The notes below the pieces were generated by a model. That model did not search any database, was not told where the DNA came from, and was given only the letters and a program-made list of their open reading frames with translations. The position numbers were made by a program, and so were the translations under genes. A stretch of 64,000 bases of DNA. Source: Phycicoccus avicenniae (lineage in GTDB: Bacteria > Actinomycetota > Actinomycetes > Actinomycetales > Dermatophilaceae). The stretch spans positions 62,001 through 126,000 of the forward strand of contig NZ_JAGSNF010000012.1 of NCBI RefSeq assembly GCF_018139485.1, in the 5' to 3' direction. This document shows, piece after piece, positions 24,363 through 33,696 of this stretch. Within the stretch, counting starts at the first letter, position 1. Every line of letters starts with the position of its first letter.

Positions 24363-25424
24363 TCACTCGCCCCGCAGCAGGTGCCACAGGTGGCCGTGCT
24401 GCTCGACGTCGCCGAGCTCCGGGAGCACCTCGCGCTCGAAGAGCTGGACGCCGGACAGGTCGTAGGCCTGCTCGACGAAGTACGTGATGGCGTACGTCAT
24501 CCCGCGCGACTCCAGGTCGCGGAGCGTCTCGACGATCTGCTCCGGGGTGCCGACGAGCGGACCGTCCTCGAACGAGCACACCGTCTCGTCGACGACGTCC
24601 TGCGGCAGGCCCGCCGACTCGTAGTGCGACCGGATCCAGGCGAGCCGCTCGGCGACCTCCTTCTCGTCCCGCCCGATGACGACGTTGTAGTTCGCGCTGC
24701 GGACGATCTGGCCGTAGTCGCGGCCGACGTCGGCACAGTGCCGCTCGAGGACCTGGGACTTGTGGGTGAACTCGTCCGGCATCCCGGAGAAGTTCGTGTA
24801 GTCCGCGTACTCGGCGGCGATCCGCAGGGTCTTGCGCTCGCCGCCACCGGCCACCCACATCGGGATGCCGTTGGCCTGCGACCCCGGGTAGGTCGTGCCC
24901 TGGAGCGGCCGCGGGAAGCACATCGCCCCGTCGACCTGGTAGTGCTCGCCGTCGAGGGTCGCCGACCCCGTCGTCCACATCTGGCGCATGACGTCGACGC
25001 CCTCGCGCAGCCGGCCCAGGCGCTCGCCCGCGCCGGGGAAGCCGTAGCCGTAGGCCCGCCACTCGTGCTCGTACCAGCCGGCACCGATGCCCATCTCGAG
25101 CCGGCCCTCCGAGATCGCGTCGACGGTCGCGGCGACCTTCGCGAGGTACGTCGGCTCGCGGTAGGACAGGCACGTGCACATCTGGCCGAGCCGCACCCGT
25201 CCCGTGACGCCCGCGAAGGCGGCCATGAGGGACCAGGCCTCGTGGACGCCCTCCTCGGTGGGTCGCGGCACCGGGTGGAAGTGGTCGTAGACCCAGATCG
25301 AGCTCCACCCCTCGATGCCGTCCGCCCGGCGGGCGAGGCCGGCCATCACCCCCCAGTGCTGCGCGGGGTCGATGCCGACGAGGTCGTGTCGCCAGCCCTG
25401 CGGGACGAACAGTCCGAACTTCAT
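24363..25424 (-). CDS. LLM-class F420-dependent oxidoreductase
   Basis: A 353-residue luciferase-like (TIM-barrel) enzyme from ATG 25424, preceded by AGGAGAG. Signatures: MKFGLFVPQGW start, IWVYDHFHPVP, RLGQMCTCLSYREPTYLAKV, GRLEMGIGAGWYEHEW and IPMWVAGGGERKTLRIAAEYAD. Members use reduced F420 (or FMN) to hydrogenate or oxidise varied small molecules; the substrate is not deducible. It lies 64 bases downstream of an MFS transporter gene on the same strand, so the two may be expressed together. Mycobacteria and relatives make F420, consistent with the lineage. Confidence 0.88.
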   Translation of the reverse strand: MKFGLFVPQGWRHDLVGIDPAQHWGVMAGLARRADGIEGWSSIWVYDHFHPVPRPTEEGVHEAWSLMAAFAGVTGRVRLGQMCTCLSYREPTYLAKVAATVDAISEGRLEMGIGAGWYEHEWRAYGYGFPGAGERLGRLREGVDVMRQMWTTGSATLDGEHYQVDGAMCFPRPLQGTTYPGSQANGIPMWVAGGGERKTLRIAAEYADYTNFSGMPDEFTHKSQVLERHCADVGRDYGQIVRSANYNVVIGRDEKEVAERLAWIRSHYESAGLPQDVVDETVCSFEDGPLVGTPEQIVETLRDLESRGMTYAITYFVEQAYDLSGVQLFEREVLPELGDVEQHGHLWHLLRGE

Positions 25425-25488
25425 GCGCTCTCCTGGGGTCGAGGGGCTCCGTCCCCGATCATGCCCGACGCCCGGCCGGCCGCCGCGC

Positions 25489-26817
25489 TCACCGCCTCGA
25501 GGAGACCTCGGGCAGGCTGCGGCCGAGGACCGCCCCGACGAGACCGAGCCCCCCGAGGAAGAGGAGCGCCACGGTGACGCCGAGGGTCGCGAGGGCGGCC
25601 GTGAGCGCCCCCACGCCGAGCAGCAGCACCCCCATCGTCGTGTTCGCGACGGCCACGTACTCGGTCCGCCGGTCGCCGTCGGCCATGTCGACGACGTACG
25701 TCTTCCGCCCGACCCGCACCCCGACGTGGACGAGCGAGACGACGAAGAACGCCCCGGCGAGCAGCCACCCCGGTGCCTGGCCACCGCCGGCCGCGAGCGC
25801 CGCGGCCACCCCGAGGACGACGAGCGAGGCGACCGCCGCCCCGACCGCCATGAGCAGCCGGGACGACCGGTCGGCGGCGGCGCCGAAGACCCGGCCGCCG
25901 AGGACGGAGGCGAGCCCGCTCGCGACGACGAAGGCGCCGAGCCCGGAGAGCGGGGTGTCCCCGGAGGACGCCGAGGACTGGACGAAGAACGGAGGCGCGA
26001 GGGCCGAGACGAGCAGCAGCGCCCGGACGACGACGAACCGGCGGAACGGCGCGTCGGCCCGTAGCAGCGACCAGGCGGCCGCCGCCCAGCCGGGCCCGTC
26101 GTCCCGGGGCTCGTCGTTCCCGGGCCCCTCCTCGCGTGCGCCCTCGGCCTCGTCCACCCCCGGCTCGCGGACCCGGGAGTACACGAGCGCGGCGCCGGTC
26201 CAGGCGAGCGCGGCGGCGACGAGGAGCACCGCGATGACGGACGCGCCGACGTCGCCGACGAGCCGCAGGCCGAGCCCGAGGGTCAGGGCGACGACGCCGG
26301 CGACGACGGTCGCGACGCCGTTGATGCGGCCGCGCTCGCCCTTCGGCACCGTCCGGCCGAGCACGTCCTTGCCGGCGAGGGAGCACAGGGACCGGGCGAC
26401 GGCGAAGACCGCGAGGAGCAGCACGACGAGGACCCCGGCGACCGCGCCCTCCGCGAGCGCGGCCGTGGCCGCCAGGCCGGCCGTCGCGCCGGCCTGGCCC
26501 GTCGCCCCGAGGACCCAGACGGTCGTCCGGCGCGGGCGGGAGGTGACCCACGGGGTGAGCGCGGCCTGCGGGAGCATCGACCCGGACTCACGGACGGGCA
26601 CGAGGAGACCGGTGAACGCGGCCGGTGTGCCCAGGGCCGCGAGGAGCCACGGCAGCACGGTCTTGGCGTTGACGACCTGGTCGCCGACGCTCTGCAGCGA
26701 GCTCGCGGCGACCTGGCGCAGGCCGTTGGCCGCGACGCCGCGCTCGGCGTCCGCGCCGACGAGCCGCCGGTACCAGCGCTGGGGAGGGGAGACCGCCCGG
26801 GTCGTCGTGTCGCTCAC
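25489..26817 (-). CDS. MFS transporter
   Basis: A 442-residue protein from GTG 26817 with about 12 hydrophobic segments and a charged, acidic central loop (about residues 215-245), the usual split of a major facilitator protein into two six-helix halves. [20 protein letters not shown] after the fourth or fifth helix resembles the loop motif of MFS drug or metabolite exporters. The substrate is unknown. It is divergent from the UDP-glucose dehydrogenase gene across 63 bases and upstream of an F420-type oxidoreductase. Confidence 0.82.
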   Translation of the reverse strand: MSDTTTRAVSPPQRWYRRLVGADAERGVAANGLRQVAASSLQSVGDQVVNAKTVLPWLLAALGTPAAFTGLLVPVRESGSMLPQAALTPWVTSRPRRTTVWVLGATGQAGATAGLAATAALAEGAVAGVLVVLLLAVFAVARSLCSLAGKDVLGRTVPKGERGRINGVATVVAGVVALTLGLGLRLVGDVGASVIAVLLVAAALAWTGAALVYSRVREPGVDEAEGAREEGPGNDEPRDDGPGWAAAAWSLLRADAPFRRFVVVRALLLVSALAPPFFVQSSASSGDTPLSGLGAFVVASGLASVLGGRVFGAAADRSSRLLMAVGAAVASLVVLGVAAALAAGGGQAPGWLLAGAFFVVSLVHVGVRVGRKTYVVDMADGDRRTEYVAVANTTMGVLLLGVGALTAALATLGVTVALLFLGGLGLVGAVLGRSLPEVSSRR

Positions 26818-26867
26818 GGCACCACGGTAGGGCGCCCGGCCGACATCGGGTCCCGGCTCCCGCTCCG

Positions 26868-26873
26868 TAGGCT
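26868..26873 (+). promoter_or_regulatory. Leaderless -10 box of the UDP-glucose dehydrogenase gene
   Basis: TAGGCT, 7 bases before ATG 26881. It predicts a transcript starting at the initiation codon. Confidence 0.55.
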
Positions 26874-26880
26874 GTCGCCC

Positions 26881-28050
26881 ATGTCACCCTCGATCTGCGT
26901 CGTCGGCACCTCGTACGTCGGGCTGTCGATCGCGGTCCTCCTCGCCCGCCACCACGAGGTCGTCGCCTACGACATCGACGAGACCCGGGTGGCCGCCCTC
27001 CGCGAGGGCCGCAGCCCCGTCGCCGACCCGGACATCGAGCGCTTCCTCGCCTCGGGCGAGCTCTCCCTCGTCGCGACGACCGACAAGCACGCGGCGTACA
27101 CCGGTGCCGACGTCGTCGTCGTCGCCGCCCCGACGAACTACGACGAGCGGACGAACTTCTTCGACACCAGCGCCGTCGAGCAGGTCGTCGGGGACGTCCG
27201 CCAGATCGCCCCGGACGCGACGATCGTCGTGAAGTCGACCGTCCCCGTCGGGTTCACCGCCGGCCTGCGCGCACGGCTCGACACCGACACGCTCGTCTTC
27301 TCCCCCGAGTTCCTCCGCGAGGGACGGGCCCTGCACGACAACCTCCACCCCTCCCGCATCGTCGTCGGCGACCGGGGGGAGCGCGGCGCCGCCTTCGCCC
27401 GCCTGCTCGTCGAGGGCGCCCTCGACGACGACGTGCCCGTCCTGCTCACGGACAGCACCGAGGCCGAGGCCATCAAGCTCTTCGCCAACACCTACCTCGC
27501 GATGCGGGTGGCCTTCTTCAACGAGCTCGACACCTACGCCGCGACCCACGGCCTCGACACCCGGCAGATCATCGAGGGCGTCGGGCTCGACCCGCGGATC
27601 GGGTCGCACTACAACAACCCGAGCTTCGGCTACGGCGGGTACTGCCTGCCGAAGGACACCAAGCAGCTCCTCGCGAACTACGCCGACGTCCCGCAGACCC
27701 TCATCGGCGCGATCGTCGACGCCAACGCGACGCGCAAGGACTTCGTCGCGTTCGACGTCCTCGCCCGCTCGCCGAAGGTCGTCGGGGTGCACCGGCTCGT
27801 CATGAAGTCAGGCTCGGACAACTTCCGCAGCAGCAGCGTCCAAGGCGTGATGAAGCGGATCAAGGCCAAGGGGGTCCAGGTCCTCGTCCACGAGCCCGAG
27901 CTGCACGACAGCCACTTCTTCGGATCCGAGGTCGTCTCGCTCGAGGACCTCAAGTCCCGGGCGGACGTCATCATCGCCAACCGCCTCGTCCCCGAGCTCG
28001 AGGACGTCGCCGACCGGGTCTACACCCGCGACCTCTTCGGCGGTGACTGA
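26881..28050 (+). CDS. ugd: UDP-glucose 6-dehydrogenase family enzyme
   Basis: A 389-residue enzyme, the length of the short bacterial Ugd type. GTSYVGL at 9-15 binds [24 protein letters not shown] at about 143-163 is typical, Lys199 sits in [14 protein letters not shown], and the catalytic Cys255 is in [12 protein letters not shown]. The reaction is UDP-glucose plus 2 NAD+ to UDP-glucuronate; related enzymes use other NDP-sugars. It is monocistronic between an MFS gene and a CoA-binding protein gene. UDP-glucuronate could feed the wall glycopolymer made by region 1, which is inference. The truncated homologue at 1-179 is of the other subtype. Confidence 0.88.
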   Translation: MSPSICVVGTSYVGLSIAVLLARHHEVVAYDIDETRVAALREGRSPVADPDIERFLASGELSLVATTDKHAAYTGADVVVVAAPTNYDERTNFFDTSAVEQVVGDVRQIAPDATIVVKSTVPVGFTAGLRARLDTDTLVFSPEFLREGRALHDNLHPSRIVVGDRGERGAAFARLLVEGALDDDVPVLLTDSTEAEAIKLFANTYLAMRVAFFNELDTYAATHGLDTRQIIEGVGLDPRIGSHYNNPSFGYGGYCLPKDTKQLLANYADVPQTLIGAIVDANATRKDFVAFDVLARSPKVVGVHRLVMKSGSDNFRSSSVQGVMKRIKAKGVQVLVHEPELHDSHFFGSEVVSLEDLKSRADVIIANRLVPELEDVADRVYTRDLFGGD

Positions 28051-28123
28051 CCGCGGTCCCGTCGCAGGTCACGAAGGCGTACCGGTCACCCGCAGGGGTG
28101 GGTTGAGCAGCGCCCGGACCGGG

Positions 28124-28129
28124 CATAGT
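28124..28129 (+). promoter_or_regulatory. Leaderless -10 box of the CoA-binding protein gene
   Basis: CATAGT, 6 bases before ATG 28136. Confidence 0.45.
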
Positions 28130-28135
28130 GGGCCC

Positions 28136-28591
28136 ATGGGCGCACTGCACCACCAGAACGACCAGGCACTGATCCGCGAGCTGCTCATGGACCCGGGCAT
28201 CTGGGTCGTCGTGGGCCTGTCGTCCAACGAGAGCCGGCCCGCGTGGTCGGTCTCCCGGTGGATGACCGTCGAGCTCGGGATCCCGATCATCCCGGTCCAC
28301 CCGAAGGCCGAGACGGTCCACGGCGCGCAGGGCTACGCCTCGCTCGCCGACATCCCGGACCAGGACATCAAGGTCGTCGACTGCTTCGTGAACTCCGACC
28401 GGGTGGGTGCGGTCGTCGACGAGGCCGTCGAGCACAAGGACCGGCTGCAGATCGACGCGGTGTGGATGCAGCTCGGCGTCGTCGACGAGGACGCCGCGGA
28501 GCGGGCCCGCGCCGCGGGGCTCGACGTCGTCATGGACACCTGCCCGAAGATCGAGTGGCCCCGCATCCGTCGGGACGGCATGCAGCGCTGA
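28136..28591 (+). CDS. CoA-binding domain protein (YccU type)
   Basis: A 151-residue Rossmann-fold protein. IWVVVGLSSNESRPAWSVSR near residue 22 is the nucleotide/CoA-binding loop; PIIPVHPKAETVHG, VDCFVNSDRVGAVVDEA and IDAVWMQLGVVDEDAAERA complete the family pattern, and DTCPKIEWPR is the typical end. ATG 28136 is chosen over upstream in-frame starts because the -10 box ends 6 bases before it and the family starts near here. The cellular role of this widespread family is not known. It converges with purE. Confidence 0.85.
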   Translation: MGALHHQNDQALIRELLMDPGIWVVVGLSSNESRPAWSVSRWMTVELGIPIIPVHPKAETVHGAQGYASLADIPDQDIKVVDCFVNSDRVGAVVDEAVEHKDRLQIDAVWMQLGVVDEDAAERARAAGLDVVMDTCPKIEWPRIRRDGMQR

Positions 28592-28611
28592 CCCGGGGAC
28601 GGACCCGCCGG

Positions 28612-29133
28612 TCAGCCGCCGCGCCGCTCCCGCAGGGCCGCACCCTTGGCGTGGGCCTGGTCCCTCAGCGTCGCGCGGAAGGCGGTCATCGCGGCCCGTA
28701 GCCGCTCGGCCTCCGCGCCCTCGCCCGCACCGAGGATCCTCGCCGCGAGCAGCCCGGCGTTGCGGGCCCCGCCGACCGACACCGTCGCGACCGGCACCCC
28801 GGCCGGCATCTGGACGATCGAGAGCAGCGAGTCCATCCCGTCGAGGTGCTTCAGGGGCACCGGCACCCCGACGACCGGCAGGGACGTCACCGACGCCAGC
28901 ATCCCGGGCAGGTGGGCCGCTCCCCCGGCCCCGGCGACGAGGACGCGCAGGCCCCGCTCCTCCGCCGAGCGCCCGTACTCGAGCATCTCCTCGGGCATCC
29001 GGTGCGCCGACACGACGTCGACCTCGCAGGTCACCCCCATCTCCTCGAGCGCGACGACGGCGGCCTCCATGACCGGCCAGTCGCTGTCGGAGCCCATGAC
29101 GACGCCGACGACCGGCGGGGTGGACGTGCTCAT
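28612..29133 (-). CDS. purE: N5-carboxyaminoimidazole ribonucleotide mutase
   Basis: A 173-residue class I PurE that converts N5-CAIR to CAIR in purine synthesis. It has [15 protein letters not shown] at the N-terminus, [12 protein letters not shown] near residue 40 with the catalytic His, [12 protein letters not shown], and [19 protein letters not shown]. The ATG at 29133 overlaps the purK stop by ATGA, so it is translationally coupled to purK, which makes its substrate. No frameshifts or missing active-site residues were seen. Confidence 0.96.
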   Translation of the reverse strand: MSTSTPPVVGVVMGSDSDWPVMEAAVVALEEMGVTCEVDVVSAHRMPEEMLEYGRSAEERGLRVLVAGAGGAAHLPGMLASVTSLPVVGVPVPLKHLDGMDSLLSIVQMPAGVPVATVSVGGARNAGLLAARILGAGEGAEAERLRAAMTAFRATLRDQAHAKGAALRERRGG

Positions 29134-30341
29134 TCGGTGATCGCTCCCTCGAGGTAGCCCGCGGCGTGCCCGGCCCGGCGGCGCAGGTCGGCGAGGTCGT
29201 CGCCGGAGACGTTGACGTGCCCGATCTTGCGGCCGGGGCGCACCCCCTTGCCGTAGAGGTGGACCTTGGCGCCGGGGTCGCGCGCCATGACGTGCCGGTA
29301 CGCGGAGTACAGCTCGGGATGGTCGCCGCCGAGGACGTTGCCCATGACCGTCCAGGGCGCCCGGGGCGACGGCGTGCCGAGCGGCAGGTCGAGCACGGCC
29401 CGCAGGTGCTGCTCGAACTGGCCGGTCACCGCGCCGTCCATCGACCAGTGCCCGGAGTTGTGCGGACGCATCGCGAGCTCGTTGACGACGAAGGACGGCC
29501 CGTCATCGCCCTCCAGCTCGACGCCGCGTGGAGACTTCCGGTCGAGTTCGAAGAGCTCGACGGCGAGCACCCCGGTCACCCCGAGCTCGCCCGCGACCCG
29601 CAGCCCGGCCCCGACGGCCGCGCCGGCGAGGTCGTCGTCGAGGTCCGGCGCCGGCGCGAGCACCTCGGTGCACACCCCGTCGGTCTGGACGGTCTCGACG
29701 ACCGGCCACGCGGCGGCCTGACCCGACGGGCTGCGGGCGAGGAGCACGGCGAGCTCGCGCCGGAAGGGCACCTTCTCCTCCAGGAGCAGCCCGGTGCCCT
29801 CCTCCGCGGCGCGCTCGAGCCAGTCGGCGACCTCGTCCGCGGACGACACGACGCGCACCCCCTTGCCGTCGTACCCGCCGCGCGGGGTCTTGGCGACGAC
29901 CGGCCACCCGACGTCGGCGGCGAAGGCCTCGACGTCGGCCGCCGAGTCGGCCCGGGTCCAGCGGGGACACGGAACCCCGAGGGCGGACAGCCGCTCGCGC
30001 ATCGCGAGCTTGTCCTGGGCGAAACGGAGGGCGTCCGGCGAGGGGTGGACCACGACCCCGTCCGCGACGAGGAGCGCGAGGACCTCCTGCGGGACGTGCT
30101 CGTGGTCGAAGGTCACGACGTCGCAGTCGGCGGCGAACCGCCGGACCGCGTCGGCGTCGAGGTGCGAGCCGACCGGGGCCGACGGCACGACGAGAGCGGC
30201 GCTGGAGTCCTCGGCCTCGGCGAGCACGCTGAGGGTGACACCGAGCTCGGCGGCGGGGCCGGCGCACATCCGCGCGAGCTGTCCCCCTCCGACGATGCCG
30301 ACGACGGGGAAGCCTCCGGGGGCACGGCGGGGACGGGTCAC
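29130..30341 (-). CDS. purK: N5-carboxyaminoimidazole ribonucleotide synthase
   Basis: A 403-residue ATP-grasp enzyme that makes N5-CAIR from AIR, ATP and bicarbonate. [11 protein letters not shown] follows the N-terminus; [25 protein letters not shown] (ATP loop), [17 protein letters not shown] and [25 protein letters not shown] are all family hallmarks, the last with the ATP/AIR site residues. GTG 30341 is taken as the start because TATCCT ends 6 bases before it; no ribosome binding site is present. It is first in the purK-purE operon and divergent from gtrA. Confidence 0.95.
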   Translation of the reverse strand: MTRPRRAPGGFPVVGIVGGGQLARMCAGPAAELGVTLSVLAEAEDSSAALVVPSAPVGSHLDADAVRRFAADCDVVTFDHEHVPQEVLALLVADGVVVHPSPDALRFAQDKLAMRERLSALGVPCPRWTRADSAADVEAFAADVGWPVVAKTPRGGYDGKGVRVVSSADEVADWLERAAEEGTGLLLEEKVPFRRELAVLLARSPSGQAAAWPVVETVQTDGVCTEVLAPAPDLDDDLAGAAVGAGLRVAGELGVTGVLAVELFELDRKSPRGVELEGDDGPSFVVNELAMRPHNSGHWSMDGAVTGQFEQHLRAVLDLPLGTPSPRAPWTVMGNVLGGDHPELYSAYRHVMARDPGAKVHLYGKGVRPGRKIGHVNVSGDDLADLRRRAGHAAGYLEGAITE

Positions 30342-30347
30342 CCGAGG

Positions 30348-30374
30348 AGGATAACGACCGGCGGTCGTTAGGCT
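30348..30374. promoter_or_regulatory. Divergent leaderless promoters with central palindrome (purK / gtrA)
   Basis: Minus-strand TATCCT (30348-30353) is 6 bases from the purK GTG; plus-strand TAGGCT (30369-30374) is 6 bases from the gtrA GTG. Between and overlapping them lies the palindrome TAACGACC-GGC-GGTCGTTA (30352-30370, 8-bp arms). The -35 region of each promoter falls on the other's -10, so the two are likely to compete, and the palindrome could bind a regulator. Confidence 0.6.
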
Positions 30375-30380
30375 GCCGGG

Positions 30381-30857
30381 GTGACCTCCCAGAACACGAC
30401 CAGCCGCTCCCCCGTGGGCCGCGGGCTCGACGCCCTCCGGGGCGCGATGGACGTGCTCTACCGCGAGATGATCAAGTTCGGCGTCGTCGGCGCCGTCGCG
30501 TTCGTCGTCGACCTCGGCGGCGCCAACCTCCTGTGGCACACCGTCCTCGAGGACAAGGTGACGACCGCGAAGGTCATCTCCGGGGCGGCCGCGACCCTCG
30601 TCGCGTGGATCGGCAACCGGCAGTGGACCTTCCGGCACCGCCGCAGCCGTCCGGTGCACCACGAGGTCGCCCTCTTCTTCGGGGTCAACCTGCTCGCGCT
30701 CGGCATCTCCGCCGCGACGCTCGCGCTCTCGCACTACGGGCTGGGCTTCCAGACCCGGGTCGCCGACAACGTCGCGACCGTCATCGGCATCGGCCTCGGG
30801 ACGTTGTTCCGCTTCTGGGCCTACCGCCAGTTCGTCTTCAAGCGCGAGCCGCTCTGA
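30381..30857 (+). CDS. GtrA family membrane protein
   Basis: A 158-residue protein with four membrane segments starting about residue 30 (MIKFGVVGAVAFVVDLGGAN), the loop AWIGNRQWTFRHRRS and the end FWAYRQFVFKREPL, all typical for GtrA. Family members are thought to move undecaprenyl-phosphate-linked sugars across the membrane or to assist that, so it may serve surface glycosylation. The start is GTG 30381 with a -10 box 6 bases upstream. A GtrA-like gene beside purK is also the order in mycobacteria (Rv3277). Confidence 0.88.
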   Translation: MTSQNTTSRSPVGRGLDALRGAMDVLYREMIKFGVVGAVAFVVDLGGANLLWHTVLEDKVTTAKVISGAAATLVAWIGNRQWTFRHRRSRPVHHEVALFFGVNLLALGISAATLALSHYGLGFQTRVADNVATVIGIGLGTLFRFWAYRQFVFKREPL

Positions 30858-30899
30858 GGGACCGCGCCGGCCGTGCCTCGGCCCGCCGCTCCGCGGGTC
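30858..30899. terminator. Weak terminator-like hairpin between convergent genes
   Basis: The 40-base gap between gtrA and the histidine kinase gene contains a 5-bp stem (30869-30873 with 30879-30883, 5-base loop) inside partly complementary outer arms. This is weaker than the other hairpins in the window. Confidence 0.3.
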
Positions 30900-31887
30900 A
30901 GTCCGTGCTCACCGAGAGGAAGAGCGCGAACACCGGCGGTACCGCCCGGGCCAGCTCGAGCCGGCCCCCGACGGCCTCGGCGAGGTCGCGGGCGAGCGAG
31001 AGGCCGAGCCCGGACCCGGACGAGGACACCGACCGCTCGAAGATGTGCGGGGCGATGCCGGCCGCCACGCCCTCCCCGGAGTCGCTCACCTCGATGACGA
31101 CCGAGGGCCCCGCGCGCCGGGCGTTGACCTCGACCGTCCCCGCCCCGTAGGCGAGGGAGTTCTCGAGGAGCGTCGTGAGGATCTGCCCGAGGGCGACCGG
31201 CGTGGCCCGCACCGACAGGCCCCGCTCACCGCTCACGTGGATGCTCCTCCGGGCCTGGGCGAAGGCCGGCTGCCACTCCCGCTGGAGCCCGGCGAGCACC
31301 GAGTCGAGCGAGACGGACGGGTTCGCCTCGACGCCGCTGCGGGTGCGGCTCATGAGGTCGTCGACGACCTTGCTCAGCCGTTCGACCTGCGCGATCGCGA
31401 TGCTCGACTCCTCGGCGACGACGTCGAGGTCGTCGGTCATCGAGATCTCCTCGAGGCGCATGAGGAGCGCGGTGAGCGGGGTGCGCAGCTGGTGCGAGGC
31501 GTCGGCGGCGAAGTCCCGCTCGGAGGCGAGCCGCCGGGCCCCCTGCTGGGCGCCGCGGACGAGCGCCGCGTCGAGGCGGTCGAGCTCGGGCACGCCCGAC
31601 CCGAGCGGGACCGGGCGGGTGTCGCCGGCGGCGAGGCGCTCGGCCCGCTCGCGCAGCAGCCCGAGCAGGCCGGTCATCCGGGCGGCCGTGCGCTCCGCGG
31701 CCCACAGGGACGCTGCGACCGAGACCCCGAGGGCGACGAGCACCACACCGACCGGCACCCACCAGCGGGTGAGCACGGGGCCGAGGTCGACGTCACCCTG
31801 GACGGCCAGGAGGACGACGGTCGCGACGAGCAGGACCGCGGTGACCCCGACGGCCTGGGCGGCGACCCCCAGGACGAGTCGACGCAC
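30898..31887 (-). CDS. Sensor histidine kinase
   Basis: A 329-residue kinase from GTG 31887. Two membrane segments (about 5-28 and 43-63) frame a very short extracytoplasmic loop of about 15 residues; a HAMP-like stretch follows. The H-box is ASHQLRTPLTALLMRLEEI with His132, the N-box is LLENSLAYGAG, and the G boxes are SDSGEGV and GSGLGLSLARDL. It autophosphorylates and passes phosphate to the response regulator encoded 3 bases upstream. The small sensor loop suggests sensing in or near the membrane; the signal is unknown. Confidence 0.9.
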   Translation of the reverse strand: MRRLVLGVAAQAVGVTAVLLVATVVLLAVQGDVDLGPVLTRWWVPVGVVLVALGVSVAASLWAAERTAARMTGLLGLLRERAERLAAGDTRPVPLGSGVPELDRLDAALVRGAQQGARRLASERDFAADASHQLRTPLTALLMRLEEISMTDDLDVVAEESSIAIAQVERLSKVVDDLMSRTRSGVEANPSVSLDSVLAGLQREWQPAFAQARRSIHVSGERGLSVRATPVALGQILTTLLENSLAYGAGTVEVNARRAGPSVVIEVSDSGEGVAAGIAPHIFERSVSSSGSGLGLSLARDLAEAVGGRLELARAVPPVFALFLSVSTD

Positions 31888-31890
31888 CGG

Positions 31891-32571
31891 TCACTCGTCC
31901 GGGGCGTCGAAGCGGAAGCCGAGCCCCCGGATGGTCGTGATGTAGCGCGGGTGCGCCGCGTCGTCGCCGAGCTTGCGGCGCAGCACCGAGATGTGCATGT
32001 CGAGCGTCTTCGTCGACCCGTACCAGGCGCTGTCCCAGACGTCGCGCATGAGCTTCTCGCGCGAGACGACCTTGCCCTCGTTCGCGACGAGGACCCGGAG
32101 CAGCTCGAACTCCTTGCCGGTGAGCTGCACCTCGTCCCCGCGCAGGAACACCCGGCGGCCCTCGGGGTCGATCGAGAGCAGCGGGTCCTCCTCGGCCTCC
32201 CCGGCGTCGGTGACCCCGCGGCGCAGCAGCGCCCGGGCGCGGGCCAGGAGCTCGGCGAGGCGGAACGGCTTCGTCACGTAGTCGTCCGCGCCGGCGTCGA
32301 GCCCGACGACGGTGTCGACCTCGTCGGCGCGGGCGGTGAGCACGAGGACCGGGATCGTGCTGCCCTCCTGGCGCAGCCGGCGGCAGACCTCGAGACCGTC
32401 CATCTTCGGCAGCCCGAGGTCCAGGACGACCAGGTCGGGCTGGCGCAGCGCCTCCTCGAGGGCGGACTCGCCGTCGGTGCAGACGGTGACCTCGTACCCC
32501 TCGCGCCGGAGCGCACGGGCGAGCGGGTCGGAGATCGCCGGGTCGTCCTCGGCCAGCAGCACGGTGGTCAT
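31891..32571 (-). CDS. OmpR/PhoB-type response regulator
   Basis: A 226-residue regulator. The receiver domain has acidic residues at 9-10, phosphoacceptor Asp51 in VVLDLGLPKMDG, and Lys in DDYVTKPFRL. The C-terminal winged helix is the OmpR type: LTGKEFELLRVLVANEGKVV, then TLDMHISVLRRKLGDD and YITTIRGLGFRF. TACCAT lies 6 bases before ATG 32571, so the regulator-kinase operon probably starts with a leaderless transcript, with its promoter squeezed against the cyclase stop codon at 32585. Target genes are unknown. Confidence 0.94.
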   Translation of the reverse strand: MTTVLLAEDDPAISDPLARALRREGYEVTVCTDGESALEEALRQPDLVVLDLGLPKMDGLEVCRRLRQEGSTIPVLVLTARADEVDTVVGLDAGADDYVTKPFRLAELLARARALLRRGVTDAGEAEEDPLLSIDPEGRRVFLRGDEVQLTGKEFELLRVLVANEGKVVSREKLMRDVWDSAWYGSTKTLDMHISVLRRKLGDDAAHPRYITTIRGLGFRFDAPDE

Positions 32572-32577
32572 GCGCCG

Positions 32578-32583
32578 ATGGTA
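32578..32583 (-). promoter_or_regulatory. Leaderless -10 box of the response regulator gene
   Basis: TACCAT on the minus strand, 6 bases before ATG 32571. Confidence 0.5.
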
Positions 32584-32584
32584 G

Positions 32585-33679
32585 TCACGCAGAGCCGTCG
32601 TCGGCGGTCGGGCGGCGCCCTCCCGGCGCGCGTCGCAGCTCGTGGAGGGTGACGACCCCGATCCCGCGGAGCATCCGACGGCGTCGCTCGATGGCGGTGA
32701 AGCCGGAGACCGAGCCGAGCGCCCGCGCCATGTCCTCGTCGACGAACACGGCGCCGGAGGGCGTGACGGCGGTGATCCGGCTCGCCTTGTTCACCGTCAT
32801 CCCGAAGACGTCGCCGAGCCGGGAGACCACCCGGCCGTGCGCGAGGCCGACCCGGACCGGCGGCAGCAGCTCGTCCTCGGCCATCGCGTCGACGAGGTCG
32901 AGGGCGATCGCGGACGCCGCCGCCGCCTCGGTGTGGACGAAGAGGACCTCGTCCCCCACGGTCTTGATGACCCGCCCGCCGTGCTCGGCGACGACGTCGC
33001 TCGCGAGCAGCTCGAAGCGCTGGACGAGCCGGGCCAGCTGCCGCTCGCTCATCCGGCGCACGAACGAGGTGAAGGAGACCAGGTCGGCGAACCCGACCGC
33101 CCGCACGGGCGCGGAGGGGTCGGACCGGATCGCGGGGTCGGCGTCGGCGAGCATGCGCTGGATGGCGTTCGTCAGGTGCCGTCGCCACACGTAGACCAGG
33201 AGCGGTTCGACGTCGTCGATGGTCCGGGCCAGCAGGGCGGCGGCGTCGGCCGCGACTCCCGGCGCCGGCACGGACCGGCTGTCCTTGCCCTCGAGCTCCT
33301 CGGAGAAGGGTGGGGCGAGCGACTCCGCGACGAGCTGGGTCTGCCACACCGCGAGCCGGTCGGCGGTCCGGGCGAAGGCCCGGGTCATCCCGAGGGCGAG
33401 CTCTTCGGAGACGGCGCCGTCGCGGACCATCGCGGTGATCCGTTGGAGGGCCTCGCGGTCGGCGTCGGTGAACATCGCCTCGTCGTCCTCGACGACCTGG
33501 AAGCCCATCGCGTGCCAGAACCGCCGCGCCTCGACGGGGTCGACCCCCGCCCCCTCGCTGACCTCGGTGCGCCGCATCGACGCCGACCGGCCGAGGAGGG
33601 AGCGCTCGACCCGTTCGGGCAGGTCGTCGACAGAGGAGTCCGCGGGCAGGCCGGGGCCGGTCGCGGGCTCGTCGGGCAT
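32585..33679 (-). CDS. Class III adenylate cyclase with N-terminal regulatory domain (Rv1264-like)
   Basis: A 364-residue protein from ATG 33679 (AGGTGG upstream). Residues about 35-185 match the all-helical adenylyl cyclase regulatory domain known from the pH-sensing Rv1264. The catalytic domain has metal-binding Asp199 ([11 protein letters not shown]) and Asp243 (KTVGDEVLF), purine-contacting Lys239 and Asp290 (GDVFG), and transition-state Asn297 and Arg301 (VNKASR), so activity towards ATP is expected. It makes cAMP in the cytoplasm as a head-to-tail dimer. It lies 17 bases downstream of birA and shares its promoter, linking cAMP to biotin and acyl-CoA carboxylase expression by position. 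Confidence 0.88.
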   Translation of the reverse strand: MPDEPATGPGLPADSSVDDLPERVERSLLGRSASMRRTEVSEGAGVDPVEARRFWHAMGFQVVEDDEAMFTDADREALQRITAMVRDGAVSEELALGMTRAFARTADRLAVWQTQLVAESLAPPFSEELEGKDSRSVPAPGVAADAAALLARTIDDVEPLLVYVWRRHLTNAIQRMLADADPAIRSDPSAPVRAVGFADLVSFTSFVRRMSERQLARLVQRFELLASDVVAEHGGRVIKTVGDEVLFVHTEAAAASAIALDLVDAMAEDELLPPVRVGLAHGRVVSRLGDVFGMTVNKASRITAVTPSGAVFVDEDMARALGSVSGFTAIERRRRMLRGIGVVTLHELRRAPGGRRPTADDGSA

Positions 33680-33696
33680 CGGCGCCACCTTCCGTC

